Shown piece by piece: positions 19,162 through 26,428 of a DNA stretch of 30,326 nt. The notes under the pieces are model-generated. The model was not told the DNA's origin. It saw nothing but the letters and a program-made list of their open reading frames with translations, and searched no databases. Each line of letters opens with the position of its first letter. The stretch's first letter is position 1. This stretch comes from a virus, in the IMG/VR virus record IMGVR_UViG_3300049024_000110, positions 1-30,326 of that record; one strand, written 5' to 3'. The position numbers were made by a program, and so were the translations under genes.

Positions 19162-19551
19162 TTAGTCTTGTTTTGTAGAAGGAAGGATGCCCGACTTGCG
19201 GCCAGCGACATAGCTGATGGCGAACAGTATAAATTCTGAAAGTGGACCAGCTCCCATGTACAGTACACCAAGAACCGGCAATTCAACAGAGAAGAATTTT
19301 TTTAGGAAGTAAGTGTTGGCGAGATGAACAACATCCGGTAAATACCAAACGAGTACCGGTCCGCAGAGTGTGGCAAAGATCCAGTTATCATAATTGTGCT
19401 TTTTGTATGTCTTGAAGTCAAAATCTTTGTCCTGCGCATCGAACTTACTCTTTGCTAGAACCCACATCCCTACGTTATACAATAACGAGCCGAACAATGC
19501 CACACCAAGGTGGAAGACATACCAGAGAACGATTGACCATGAGATTTCCAT
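19162..19551 (-). CDS. Small integral membrane protein, holin candidate, 129 aa
   Basis: A 129-residue protein with three apolar segments: about 5-32 (VLWYVFHLGVALFGSLLY region), 58-80 (IFATLCGPVLVWYL) and 88-113 (LPVLGVLYMGAGPLSEFILFAI). They are separated by a charged, Lys/Asp-rich loop (33-55) and followed by a short basic tail. Three segments and small size fit a class I holin, but no family motif is recognised and no endolysin gene is visible next to it. It lies inside the fibre cluster, between the Mtd-like protein and the first signal-peptide fibre, so a role in export or membrane passage of the fibres is an equally open alternative. Confidence 0.55.
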   Translation of the reverse strand: MEISWSIVLWYVFHLGVALFGSLLYNVGMWVLAKSKFDAQDKDFDFKTYKKHNYDNWIFATLCGPVLVWYLPDVVHLANTYFLKKFFSVELPVLGVLYMGAGPLSEFILFAISYVAGRKSGILPSTKQD

Positions 19552-19570
19552 AAAGGGGTTTGTTTAAGTG

Positions 19571-19954
19571 TTACTCAATTATTTTCCATTTCGTGCCGTC
19601 TTGCTCAGGATCATCTTCCAACGCGATTACCATAGATCTTTCAGCACGGTTTAATCCATCGATAGTACCTTCTGCATTTGTTATCCAGAAGTCATTAGCC
19701 TTGGGTACGCCGAGCGGACCACTACCACCAGTAGATGGATAGTCGCCGGCTGGCGTGAAATATCCGCGATTGACCAGTGTTCCTGCTGGAGCTTCACCCA
19801 TGAAGTATGGCAGGTCGTTGTAGCTGTCTACACCATTCCCAATCTTCAATCGGCCAGTATCCTTTTCATATGCCTGTTGACCGTCAGCTAAGAGTGGGTT
19901 TGCTGCATCTAAAGCTGCAGCTGTACCTCGTTTTATTTGAATAATGTGTGCCAT
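19571..19954 (-). CDS. Mtd-N-like fibre/adsorption protein, 127 aa
   Basis: The N-terminal 55 residues follow the pattern 'IQIKRGTAAAL...LADGQQAYEKDTGRLKIGNGVDSYNDLPY', the domain found at the start of phage receptor-binding proteins such as major tropism determinant and many fibre tips. The remaining 70 residues are a small beta region rich in Gly and Pro. At 127 residues it is a short fibre component, possibly a joint between fibre and tail. It begins 10 bases after the previous stop. No C-type lectin fold or variable region is present, so it is not a target of a diversity-generating retroelement as far as visible. Confidence 0.65.
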   Translation of the reverse strand: MAHIIQIKRGTAAALDAANPLLADGQQAYEKDTGRLKIGNGVDSYNDLPYFMGEAPAGTLVNRGYFTPAGDYPSTGGSGPLGVPKANDFWITNAEGTIDGLNRAERSMVIALEDDPEQDGTKWKIIE

Positions 19955-19964
19955 CTATACAGGT

Positions 19965-20696
19965 TTATACTACTTCGCCTTCGTCGATTATCTCAAGGCC
20001 ACCATAAACTGCGTCAGGTGGACCACCGTCAATATTTCCAACACTGTTGCTATTCCATCGCTCACGATCTTCCTCACTTACATGTAGTCCATCCGTTTCA
20101 CCAACACTCGCAAAGTGATCTTCCAGTTCTTTGATCCTGGCGATATCATCAGCATCCAATTGATCGAGGTCATCTTTGTTATCATGCTCATGCAGACGTT
20201 CATCATCTGTTTTTACAAAATCCTCGGGAAAACCAGCAGGGAATAGATCTTCCCACGATTCAGGTAAGAAGTTTTCTATAGCAACGATCCGTATGTTCAA
20301 TGAGCTATCAGCAGACATTCTGGCTGCGGTTTCATTGGCTAATTGAACTGTTGTAGCATAGCTTCCGGAAGGAATGGTGACGATTTGATTGGGATGAACA
20401 AGCATCTGGATCCCGCCGTACGTGGCAGGAATAACCATGTTCAGATCCAACCAGTCATTAAAGAAGTCGATCAGATCATTTACTTCTTTATCGGTCAAGG
20501 CCTCTTGGTTCTGATTTCCAATTAACGATAAGAAGTCAAAGGACTCGCTGATCATGTCCATCAATTCCTCGGATCGTTCGCTTTGATAGTCATGTCCATC
20601 AAATTCTCCGATAAACTCCGTCTGCAGAGCGCGCACTCTCGTCAACACTTTAGGTGTGAAGTCTCTTATGCGGTATTCTGTTGCTGCAGTAATCAT
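19965..20696 (-). CDS. Fibre or fibre-attachment protein, 243 aa
   Basis: Residues 1-75 are helical and acidic, followed by a beta segment (about 88-125). Residues about 175-205 hold an H-x-H-x-NK-xx-LD-x-L unit followed by a helix and W, a motif seen in many phage neck and tail fibre proteins near the trimerisation region. The C-terminus ends in Gly-rich loops. The ATG directly follows the TAG of the upstream gene, suggesting coupling. Position at the head of the fibre cluster fits a protein that joins fibres to the virion. No enzymatic residues seen. Confidence 0.6.
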   Translation of the reverse strand: MITAATEYRIRDFTPKVLTRVRALQTEFIGEFDGHDYQSERSEELMDMISESFDFLSLIGNQNQEALTDKEVNDLIDFFNDWLDLNMVIPATYGGIQMLVHPNQIVTIPSGSYATTVQLANETAARMSADSSLNIRIVAIENFLPESWEDLFPAGFPEDFVKTDDERLHEHDNKDDLDQLDADDIARIKELEDHFASVGETDGLHVSEEDRERWNSNSVGNIDGGPPDAVYGGLEIIDEGEVV

Positions 20697-21389
20697 CTAT
20701 ATGAGAGTTGATTGAAAGTCAAAAACCTCTTCGATATTGGTCTGAGCTTCATTGTATGCCTCAGCTTTCAATGCTGCATCAGCTGTGCGAATCAATCCTT
20801 CAACCCATTCATGGTTCAGTCGATATGGTTCGTATTCCTCTTTGCTGATTTCTTCCTTGATGCGAAGGCGAAGTGCCTTCATCTTCTTACCAAGAAGCTC
20901 TTCAGCGAACTTGACAGCGTCCGGAATGATCAATCGATACTGATTGTCCTGGATGACGTTTTCGTTTGTAACAAGGTCTTCGGCGGACTCAACTACTACC
21001 CAAGCGGATGCAACCATCTGCTTGATAAAAGGCTGCGCGGGATTCTGATTATCCCACACGACATCATCATCTTCATAAACACCCAAGGGATTGAAGATTG
21101 GAAGGGCAAAAAGATTGTAGTTGAGTACACCGTTGACTTGCTTCGATATACTTACCGTGAAAGACTCCACAGTAAGAGGGTTATATGCTGCGATCGAAGC
21201 GGCTACATCACCGGCAACAATTTTGTGCTCGGCGAAAATTATTACTGCTAACTCATTGCGAGACAAATTTGGAGGGCCAAATCCACCGGGATTATCATCA
21301 ACATGATAGTCGCCAGTTGTCTCAAGGAATTCGATGTATACTTCGGTTCCTGCTTCGTTGATTGTGGCGGTGGATTTAATTTCGTTCAT
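20697..21389 (-). CDS. Uncharacterised virion-cluster protein, 230 aa
   Basis: I do not recognise this protein. The first 120 residues are beta-rich and acidic (EVYIEFLETTGDYHV, VESFTVSISKQ). Residues about 125-230 are helical and charged, with many Glu and Lys (AEELLGKKMKALRLRIKEEISKEEYEPY) and a WVEGLIRTADAALKAEAY stretch. No signal peptide or membrane segment. It is the first gene after the terminator of the 304-residue gene and ends flush with the start of the fibre-attachment candidate. The mixed beta/helix plan suggests a structural adaptor between virion and fibres; this is only inference from position. Confidence 0.5.
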   Translation of the reverse strand: MNEIKSTATINEAGTEVYIEFLETTGDYHVDDNPGGFGPPNLSRNELAVIIFAEHKIVAGDVAASIAAYNPLTVESFTVSISKQVNGVLNYNLFALPIFNPLGVYEDDDVVWDNQNPAQPFIKQMVASAWVVVESAEDLVTNENVIQDNQYRLIIPDAVKFAEELLGKKMKALRLRIKEEISKEEYEPYRLNHEWVEGLIRTADAALKAEAYNEAQTNIEEVFDFQSTLI

Positions 21390-21410
21390 CGCTTTGAGTT
21401 TTTAAGTTTT

Positions 21411-21441
21411 TAAAAGGCCGCATCGACTAGCGACACGGCCT
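21411..21441 (-). terminator. Intrinsic terminator after the 304-aa gene
   Basis: On the minus strand AGGCCG pairs with CGGCCT around a 15-base loop, followed by TTTTAAAAAC. A second dyad just upstream (21437-21480, CCTCGGT / ACCGAGG with inner GGTTTC / GAAACC) overlaps the stop codon and shares bases with this stem. Confidence 0.55.
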
Positions 21442-21471
21442 CGGTTTCTCAGTAACCCCTTTTGAAACCAA

Positions 21472-22386
21472 CTACCGAGGTATGATTTGGTAGTGCTCTT
21501 CAAAGAGTTTTGTCAACTCTTGATAATGTGCGTGTCCTTTCCCCGCCGGGTCAATCAGGTAATCAACAAGGGATTTGACAGAACCTTTTTCTGTTTCAAG
21601 CCTCGTGATGACATCGCCTTTACCTTTGGCTTTGCCACGAAACTTCCATTGAAGGTTCTTATCGTGATTGTCAAAAAATATTTTGTTACGCATCACCAGA
21701 TCATCGACGATGACACGTGTATATGATTTCGGTTCCTTGATCGCGACTAAGAAGTCGATCGGTTGTTTGTCGGCGACTTCACTCAATGAAGTTTTCAATA
21801 GAACAGGATCCGCATTGAGATCAAATTTGTACAAGTGAGGATAGCGCTTTTGAATTTTCTGCGCCATTGGTACATACTCGTCTTCTTCCTGGATGGCGAT
21901 CAGACCGAGTGCAAGGGCTTTGTAGTCAAATACATTTCCTTTAATGGAAACTTCCTTCTTCTCGTTCACTACGTAGAAGATGTTTGGCTTGCCTTTATCC
22001 CGAAGTGGATTCGAACCATTCTTATCGTGACAAAGAGCAAACCATAATGTGTTCTCCTGTCCTGCAGTCAGGAAAATACTTCCTGTTGGTCCAAAGGCAA
22101 GATATTTTTCAATTGGGACGTAAATGGTACCACCATTCTCTGTGGCTTTCGGATCAAAACTGTCAATGTTGATGATCAGCTTTTTCTTGTTGCCATCATA
22201 TCGGTCAGTAATTAGTGTACGACCAGGCAAGTGATGCGCTGCTGGTGTTACAACCTTGCGCGTTGAATGCGGGTCTACGACGTTTGCTCTTGTGAGCCTT
22301 AATTCTACAACTTCTCCCTCTGGAATAGGGTTAAGTCCAACTTCCTCGGCGTACTGTTTCGAAACTACATCTTTGATGCTTTGCAT
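21472..22386 (-). CDS. Uncharacterised structural-operon protein, 304 aa
   Basis: Not recognised. A soluble protein with a basic, beta-rich first half (VVELRLTRANVVDPHSTRKV, LIINIDSFDP, GTIYVPIEKYLAFGPTGSIF) and a helical, strongly basic C-terminal third (QWKFRGKAKGKGD, SLVDYLIDPAGKGHAHYQELTKLF). No signal peptide or membrane segment. It stands alone between the capsid gene terminator and its own terminator. In crAss-like genomes an unassigned protein of similar size often follows the capsid gene. Possible roles are a capsid auxiliary or DNA-binding internal protein, neither provable here. Confidence 0.5.
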   Translation of the reverse strand: MQSIKDVVSKQYAEEVGLNPIPEGEVVELRLTRANVVDPHSTRKVVTPAAHHLPGRTLITDRYDGNKKKLIINIDSFDPKATENGGTIYVPIEKYLAFGPTGSIFLTAGQENTLWFALCHDKNGSNPLRDKGKPNIFYVVNEKKEVSIKGNVFDYKALALGLIAIQEEDEYVPMAQKIQKRYPHLYKFDLNADPVLLKTSLSEVADKQPIDFLVAIKEPKSYTRVIVDDLVMRNKIFFDNHDKNLQWKFRGKAKGKGDVITRLETEKGSVKSLVDYLIDPAGKGHAHYQELTKLFEEHYQIIPR

Positions 22387-22408
22387 ACTAAAACGTTTTT
22401 GGGGTTAA

Positions 22409-22436
22409 GAAAAAAAGGGGGAGATAAACTCCCCCT
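22409..22436 (-). terminator. Intrinsic terminator of the capsid operon
   Basis: On the minus strand AGGGGGAG and CTCCCCCT pair around a 5-base loop and are followed by seven T residues. It lies 14 bases after the capsid stop codon: a strong, textbook intrinsic terminator. Confidence 0.8.
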
Positions 22437-22450
22437 CGGAAATGATTCGA

Positions 22451-23863
22451 TTAAGCGAGCTCCCACTTAGCGAACTTGTGGCGGCAGTGCATCTCAAGAC
22501 CGATATATGTGGCCATGTGAACACCAACACCGAGTTCGTCATTGGTCGGGAATGGCACTGCGAGAGCACCAGTTTCCCACATCAGGTAATCACCTTTATC
22601 TGCATGTGAACTTGCAGCGCGTCCCCATGTAGGGCTGATCAACTGAATGTATGGCACGTAGTGCGGTACATCAGGATAACCATCAGGGTTAGGGTTAGAA
22701 GCATTACCAGTCGGAATGAAAATTCCCATGTGGCGGAATGGCAAGCCAGGTGCGCCAAGAGAATCTTTGTGTCCGAAGATATCCCACTGCTGGAAGTAGA
22801 ATTCATACGCTCCAACGCTGTACGATTTAAAGTTCAGCTTGATCGCCTGTTCTTCGCCACCATTGAATGGTGAGAAACTGATGTTACCAGTTCCATTTGC
22901 AGCGAACTCTTTCAGGTAATCTTTCAACTTCAACATCAAGTTGATACCGTGTCCAACGATATAAGACTTCTCCGCAAAGTTGTTATCCAATGCGAGGATG
23001 ACTTCGTCGAATGCAGCACCGTCAGGTTTGTTGAAATACTCCAGTGTGATACCGTGCTGATCAATCTGAGGAATAAGACCAAATGCACTGTTGATCGGCT
23101 TACTGTTTTTGTTTGTCAAACCACTCGCTTGTGGAGTCAACAGAACTGCAGCTTCTTTCTGGAATTGAAAACGCTGAGCTGTCTTGTCGATGTTATGGTA
23201 GTACAGATACTTCTTACCATTTTCGAACTCGATCCAGGTCTGGTTTTGAAGTTCAACGTCAGTTGTGTCGTAGAACTCGCGAACTATTTGCAGTTTGTTT
23301 GTGATCTTCTCGAATTGCTCTGAACGACCTTCAGTCTTTGTAGACTTCTCGATCTGCGCGTTTGAGAAGAACATGATCACGCTACCAACAGTAGCGACTG
23401 TTCCGATATCCTGAGATGAGTTCCACTTCTTAACGGTTACCATGTGGGCACCTGGAGTGGTACGTGTTACAGTGTTGACATATCCAGTTGTTTTACCATC
23501 CTGGAATAAGCACGACATACCCTCAACCGGATATGAACTCTCATCGGTACCACCGATGTCACCATGATCACCTGCACTCAGTACGATATCAAACATTGCT
23601 CCGTTTGGAGTGATACTCGCGATCGTTGCAGCAGCCTTGATGAATTGTTGCTCCTCGTAAAAGGAATATTCACTGCGCTTTACTCTGCGCTTGCCATGAC
23701 GTCCGGCGATTTGCTTGAGCCACGACAACGCACTCATGTGCGGTACTGTCCGCTGAAGCTTCGCATAGATCTCGTCTTCATAGACGTCCATGGGATTGAA
23801 GAGAGCGTATGAAGCACCTCCCTGATTGGAAGCACCACCGCCCAAAAAATTCTTATTATTCAT
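22451..23863 (-). CDS. Major capsid protein, crAss-like HK97-fold type
   Basis: A 470-residue protein with the length and the N- and C-terminal pattern of crAss-like capsid proteins. It has a Gly-rich start (FLGGGASNQGGASYALFNP), a helix with HMSALSWLKQIAGRHGKRRVKRSEYSFYEE, an alternating beta/helix body, and a C-terminal TYIGLEMHCRHKFAKWEL. It builds the icosahedral head around the scaffold. The HK97 fold is known for the family and not provable from sequence alone. The gene follows the scaffold-like gene by 25 bases and ends in a strong terminator. Spacing to the start shows no Shine-Dalgarno, as is usual for Bacteroidota. No inserted domain or truncation is evident. Confidence 0.8.
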   Translation of the reverse strand: MNNKNFLGGGASNQGGASYALFNPMDVYEDEIYAKLQRTVPHMSALSWLKQIAGRHGKRRVKRSEYSFYEEQQFIKAAATIASITPNGAMFDIVLSAGDHGDIGGTDESSYPVEGMSCLFQDGKTTGYVNTVTRTTPGAHMVTVKKWNSSQDIGTVATVGSVIMFFSNAQIEKSTKTEGRSEQFEKITNKLQIVREFYDTTDVELQNQTWIEFENGKKYLYYHNIDKTAQRFQFQKEAAVLLTPQASGLTNKNSKPINSAFGLIPQIDQHGITLEYFNKPDGAAFDEVILALDNNFAEKSYIVGHGINLMLKLKDYLKEFAANGTGNISFSPFNGGEEQAIKLNFKSYSVGAYEFYFQQWDIFGHKDSLGAPGLPFRHMGIFIPTGNASNPNPDGYPDVPHYVPYIQLISPTWGRAASSHADKGDYLMWETGALAVPFPTNDELGVGVHMATYIGLEMHCRHKFAKWELA

Positions 23864-23888
23864 GATTGGTTAAGTGTTTAAAAAATTA

Positions 23889-25130
23889 TTACTTAAGAAT
23901 GCCAACCGTCTTCAAGGCATTCACGCTCTCCTTTGTAAGAGTTCCGGCTTTTTGTTCATCAGTTAAGTCCTGGATCCCCCCAGTACCACCGTTGCCACCT
24001 GGATTACTCAGATTGCGTTTTGTCTTTAGTTGATTGGCGTGATTGTCTGATTGGCCTTGTTGATAGATCTGGTGGAAGAAATCTTCCATGAATTCTATTC
24101 GAGCGACCAGAGCGCCCCATTTCTTCATGTCCGGCATTTTCGAATCAGCTGTCATGATGCCATGCTGTTCGAGCTTCTTATCCCACCATCCTTGTGGATC
24201 ACGAAGCGCGTCGATAATAGCTGGCAGCTGTTTCTCTTTGTCGAGTTTGAAGTTGAATGTGCCTTCAGTTTTTTCACCCGCCTCATTGGTGGCCATCAGA
24301 CTGATTGGCGGGAGATTTTCAAAACCTTCGAGCTGTTTGTTAATGAACTGAGTGTACTCGATTTTCTCCTGTGCTAATTCGGCGGCTGTTTTTTCGACCG
24401 GCCTGGTCTTATTCCAGTCGTCTAACACTTTTGAAACATCGGCGCGGGCAAGGTCTGTGGCTTGTTTTGCCCTGATTTTTTGAATGTTAGTTTGGGGATT
24501 CTGCTCATCAGCAGGATTGCCATACTTTTCAAGCTCTTCGGCATGAAATAAATCAGCTATCTCTTCCTGAGATAAACTCTGATTCTCCGGTTTCAACTTG
24601 AAAGATTCAAAACGAATACGCTGATCAGGCGTATTCTTTAGGTCAAGCTCACTTAATTCGAGTAATTGACGAGCCCTGCGGGGCTCCATACCTTCGACCG
24701 AGTTCGCAAAGTCATACAAGAATTTTGCACGCTCTGACTTGAACTTTGGTCCTGCCTTATACTCACTCAGTTGGTTAACTTGCGCTTCGAGATCTTTGGC
24801 TTTGGTGAGATGTTGCACGAAGCCATCCTCATTCTCAAAGCCATGTTTCTTTAAAAATTCAGTGTAGTCCACTGGTTTGTCCTTCGCAGCTGCTGCACCA
24901 CCAGCGTTTTGCTGCTGTTGCTGTTGTTGAGCTGCGGCAGCACCGGTGCCACCCTGATTACCTTGTTGTTGCGTTGTCGATGGAGGACTAGCCGGTCTTC
25001 CTGTACGTAGAATCGATTCAAGATTCTTTACATCGTTATCTGTCAAGCCACCATTTGCGCCATCATTACCGGCGTTTGTGTTTTGATTTTCGTCTGTGGT
25101 TTCAACCACTTGTGCTGCTCCGTCTGCCAT
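23889..25130 (-). CDS. Scaffolding-type capsid assembly protein, 413 aa
   Basis: Acidic, helical, low-complexity protein directly before the capsid gene, the usual scaffold position. Residues 1-85 are disordered, with Gly/Ala/Gln and a run of seven Gln (24910-24929). Residues about 90-330 are mostly charged helix with coiled-coil-like segments. The last 45 residues contain a Gly-rich linker and a short amphipathic helix (LTKESVNALKTVGILK), like the capsid-binding tails of scaffold proteins. No protease motif is seen. The start at 25130 lies in a divergent promoter region shared with the plus-strand ORF at 25237. Confidence 0.65.
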   Translation of the reverse strand: MADGAAQVVETTDENQNTNAGNDGANGGLTDNDVKNLESILRTGRPASPPSTTQQQGNQGGTGAAAAQQQQQQQNAGGAAAAKDKPVDYTEFLKKHGFENEDGFVQHLTKAKDLEAQVNQLSEYKAGPKFKSERAKFLYDFANSVEGMEPRRARQLLELSELDLKNTPDQRIRFESFKLKPENQSLSQEEIADLFHAEELEKYGNPADEQNPQTNIQKIRAKQATDLARADVSKVLDDWNKTRPVEKTAAELAQEKIEYTQFINKQLEGFENLPPISLMATNEAGEKTEGTFNFKLDKEKQLPAIIDALRDPQGWWDKKLEQHGIMTADSKMPDMKKWGALVARIEFMEDFFHQIYQQGQSDNHANQLKTKRNLSNPGGNGGTGGIQDLTDEQKAGTLTKESVNALKTVGILK

Positions 25131-25172
25131 ATAGTTTTTCTTTGGGGGTTACGATTGCGGGTGAAACTATAT

Positions 25173-25208
25173 AACATTTGTTCTATTTCATAACAACATT
25201 TGTTCTAT
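25173..25208. promoter_or_regulatory. Two identical AACATTTGTTCTAT sites 22 bp apart in a divergent promoter region
   Basis: Copies at 25173-25186 and 25195-25208 are identical over 14 bases and two helical turns apart. The core AACAnnTGTT is an inverted repeat. They lie in the 106-base gap between the scaffold gene (leftward) and the 25237 ORF (rightward). They probably bind a phage or host regulator or form part of late promoters; which strand is controlled is not clear. Confidence 0.5.
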
Positions 25209-25213
25209 CGCAT

Positions 25214-25224
25214 TTTTTTGGGTA
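25214..25224 (+). promoter_or_regulatory. TTTTTTGGGTA element, candidate promoter part
   Basis: This 11-mer recurs at 26429-26439, also upstream of a plus-strand gene. It may be part of a promoter. It also resembles ordinary T-rich sequence, so confidence is low. Confidence 0.25.
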
Positions 25225-25236
25225 TTTTGAACCGGA

Positions 25237-25536
25237 ATGATTAAAGCGCATCAAGTAGAAAAGCGGTTGATGATTAGCTCGGTGGAGCTCTATGATGCAC
25301 TTGATCGAGAAACAAAGAAGTACTATCTCTGGACAACCAGATACATAGCAAACAATCAATCCCTTGAGAGCCCGAGGGATTTTTTTTTACATCCACAAAG
25401 ACGCCGGCACAGGAAAGATTTTTACCTATCGATCGCCTTGGCGAAAAGCCTTCTAATCCGCGAAGGGACGATAATATCTAAACAGATCCGTTACTACATT
25501 GAGGACAATATTGAGCGAACCGCTCGGATTTCGTAA
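25237..25536 (+). CDS. Small hypothetical protein, 99 aa, containing an intrinsic terminator
   Basis: Not recognised. It is basic (Arg/Lys-rich), helical in prediction by eye, with Tyr-rich central residues (KKYYLWTTRYIANN) and a C-terminal amphipathic helix (RYYIEDNIERTARIS). It could be a small DNA- or RNA-binding protein. The coding status is uncertain because a strong intrinsic terminator (25358-25389) lies across codons 41-51. Either this is a short transcript with no product, or an attenuated gene. It is followed 23 bases later by the CAP-like secreted protein on the same strand. Confidence 0.45.
   Translation: MIKAHQVEKRLMISSVELYDALDRETKKYYLWTTRYIANNQSLESPRDFFLHPQRRRHRKDFYLSIALAKSLLIREGTIISKQIRYYIEDNIERTARIS
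25358..25389 (+). terminator. Intrinsic terminator inside the 99-codon ORF (attenuator candidate)
   Basis: AATCCCTTG and CGAGGGATT form a stem of nine pairs including one G-T, with a 6-base loop, followed by nine T. A transcript starting near 25220 would end here at about 170 bases. Confidence 0.6.
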
Positions 25537-25559
25537 ATTGTGGAAAACGAACTCCACAC

Positions 25560-25934
25560 ATGAAATTTCTGATCATTTTCTTGTTTTTGCCGATCTTCGG
25601 CCTTGCTCAGAATGTTGAATCACGCCAGGCTTTTTTGGCAATCAATGGCAAGAGGTCTGAGCTGAAACTTCGGAAACTTTCATACTCGTCGGACAAGCAA
25701 ACGGAATGCGATGCGCAAGCTGTCTTGTACAGCATCGGCCAGGAGAACAAGTTATCGTGTGATGGTTGTCTGGATGAAATAAAGTATGAAGCAGGATCCA
25801 TGTCAGATCTCCTGAAGAAGATCATAGACCCGAAAGCCAAGCATATGGCGGAAGATCAGACCGGAGTCACAGTCTCTGTGATGGTCATCGACTCAAAATA
25901 CTTCGCAGTAATTCGAACGCAAAAGCCGTTTTAG
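25560..25934 (+). CDS. Small secreted CAP-like (SCP) protein, 124 aa
   Basis: Residues 1-16 form a signal peptide (KFLIIFLFLPIFG core, LA before Gln17). The 108-residue mature part loosely follows the CAP/SCP fold pattern: an N-terminal helix 'FLAINGKRSELKLRKLSYS', an 'ECDAQAVLYS' helix, then 'IIDPKAKHMAEDQTGVTVSVMVIDSKYFAVIRT' with strands at the end. Three Cys residues in the middle could form a disulfide. It is shorter than usual CAP domains and the usual His/Glu pocket is incomplete, so the assignment is tentative. A late-expressed exported protein in a virion gene island may act on the host envelope or the surroundings. Its stop is directly followed by an AACATTTGTT site. Confidence 0.5.
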   Translation: MKFLIIFLFLPIFGLAQNVESRQAFLAINGKRSELKLRKLSYSSDKQTECDAQAVLYSIGQENKLSCDGCLDEIKYEAGSMSDLLKKIIDPKAKHMAEDQTGVTVSVMVIDSKYFAVIRTQKPF

Positions 25935-25949
25935 AACATTTGTTATAAT
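25935..25949 (+). promoter_or_regulatory. AACATTTGTTATAAT site before the structured RNA
   Basis: Starts the base after the CAP-like stop codon. It combines the AACAnnTGTT dyad with TATAAT. If it acts as a -10-like element, transcription would begin about 25955 and cover the pseudoknot element. Fifth copy of the motif in the window. Confidence 0.4.
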
Positions 25950-25954
25950 TTTCT

Positions 25955-26117
25955 TCTGCTTTTTGTTGCGTCGTAAGCCGCACAATCCTTATTTGCCCAG
26001 ACTATCACGTACCAGCGACAAACGAAAAGATCTTATCAGAGGTCCCATGATCGTTTGTCGTCGGTAACAACGAGGTTCGTGATAGTCCCTCAAAATGGGC
26101 CTCTGATTTCTTTTTAC
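25955..26117 (+). ncRNA. Candidate pseudoknotted structured RNA, about 160 nt
   Basis: No gene is found here. Four helices can be drawn. H0: 25963-25970 with 25979-25985. H1: 26000-26009 with 26078-26087, ten perfect pairs, plus ACC/GGT at 26011-26013 and 26074-26076. H2, nested: 26016-26025 with 26051-26060, ten perfect pairs. H3: 26035-26048, in the H2 loop, with 26095-26107, thirteen pairs and one bulged T. H3 crosses H1 and H2, giving a pseudoknot, and is followed by TTTCTTTTT, so it could also serve as a terminator. So many long perfect helices in 160 bases strongly suggest selection for RNA structure. No known family recognised; a tRNA, tmRNA or riboswitch does not fit. Confidence 0.55.
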
Positions 26118-26339
26118 ATACAATTGGTTTTGCAAGACTTATTGAACCAGTGATGCACAACAGGCGTCACGAAAAAAAAGTATCGTTCAGGGGAATGCGT
26201 GAAATCCGGGTAGATCAACCGACTATCGAACCCGGTCATCTGAAGCCGAAAGGTAACAAGTAGCGCGGTCTGTACAGAGCAGAGGTTTCCCCCTGCTTCG
26301 GTAGAAGCCTTTCTGATGTGAAGTAAAAGAAAGGATTAG

Positions 26340-26387
26340 TTCTCAGAATATGTATCAACGCTGCAAAGGTAATACATATTCAGAGAA
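26340..26387. repeat. 16-bp inverted repeat, one mismatch, 16-base spacer
   Basis: Arms 26340-26355 and 26372-26387 match at 15 of 16 positions (core AGAATATGTAT / ATACATATTC). Could be a hairpin of the non-coding RNA, a protein-binding dyad, or a terminus scar. Confidence 0.6.
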
Positions 26388-26428
26388 GAAGGGTCGGTAT
26401 GCCCATACATCAACAACTTTTCACTCAC

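Noticed and set aside
12340-19954. Diversity-generating retroelement targeting the fibre genes
   Set aside because: No reverse transcriptase, template repeat or adenine-biased variable repeat is visible in the window.
20712-21251. Plus-strand ORF of 179 codons
   Set aside because: Lies wholly opposite the 230-residue operon gene, with Cys-rich, unprotein-like sequence.
24910-24929. CTG/TTG triplet repeat
   Set aside because: It is the codon run for seven Gln in the scaffold-like protein's disordered part; no other function needed.
25173-25208. Short CRISPR-like repeat pair
   Set aside because: Only two copies 22 bp apart with an 8-base gap; a protein-binding pair fits better.
26075-26090. 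Possible tRNA T-arm (GGTTCGTGA..)
   Set aside because: No acceptor, D-arm or anticodon stem fits, and the bases are used in helix H1 of the pseudoknot element.
26189-26254. Resemblance to the core of a cobalamin riboswitch (GGGAAT..GTGAAATCC, then GAAGCC..)
   Set aside because: The match is short. The usual GGTGCC start and the CCACTG and GGAGAC parts are missing, and no B12-related gene follows.
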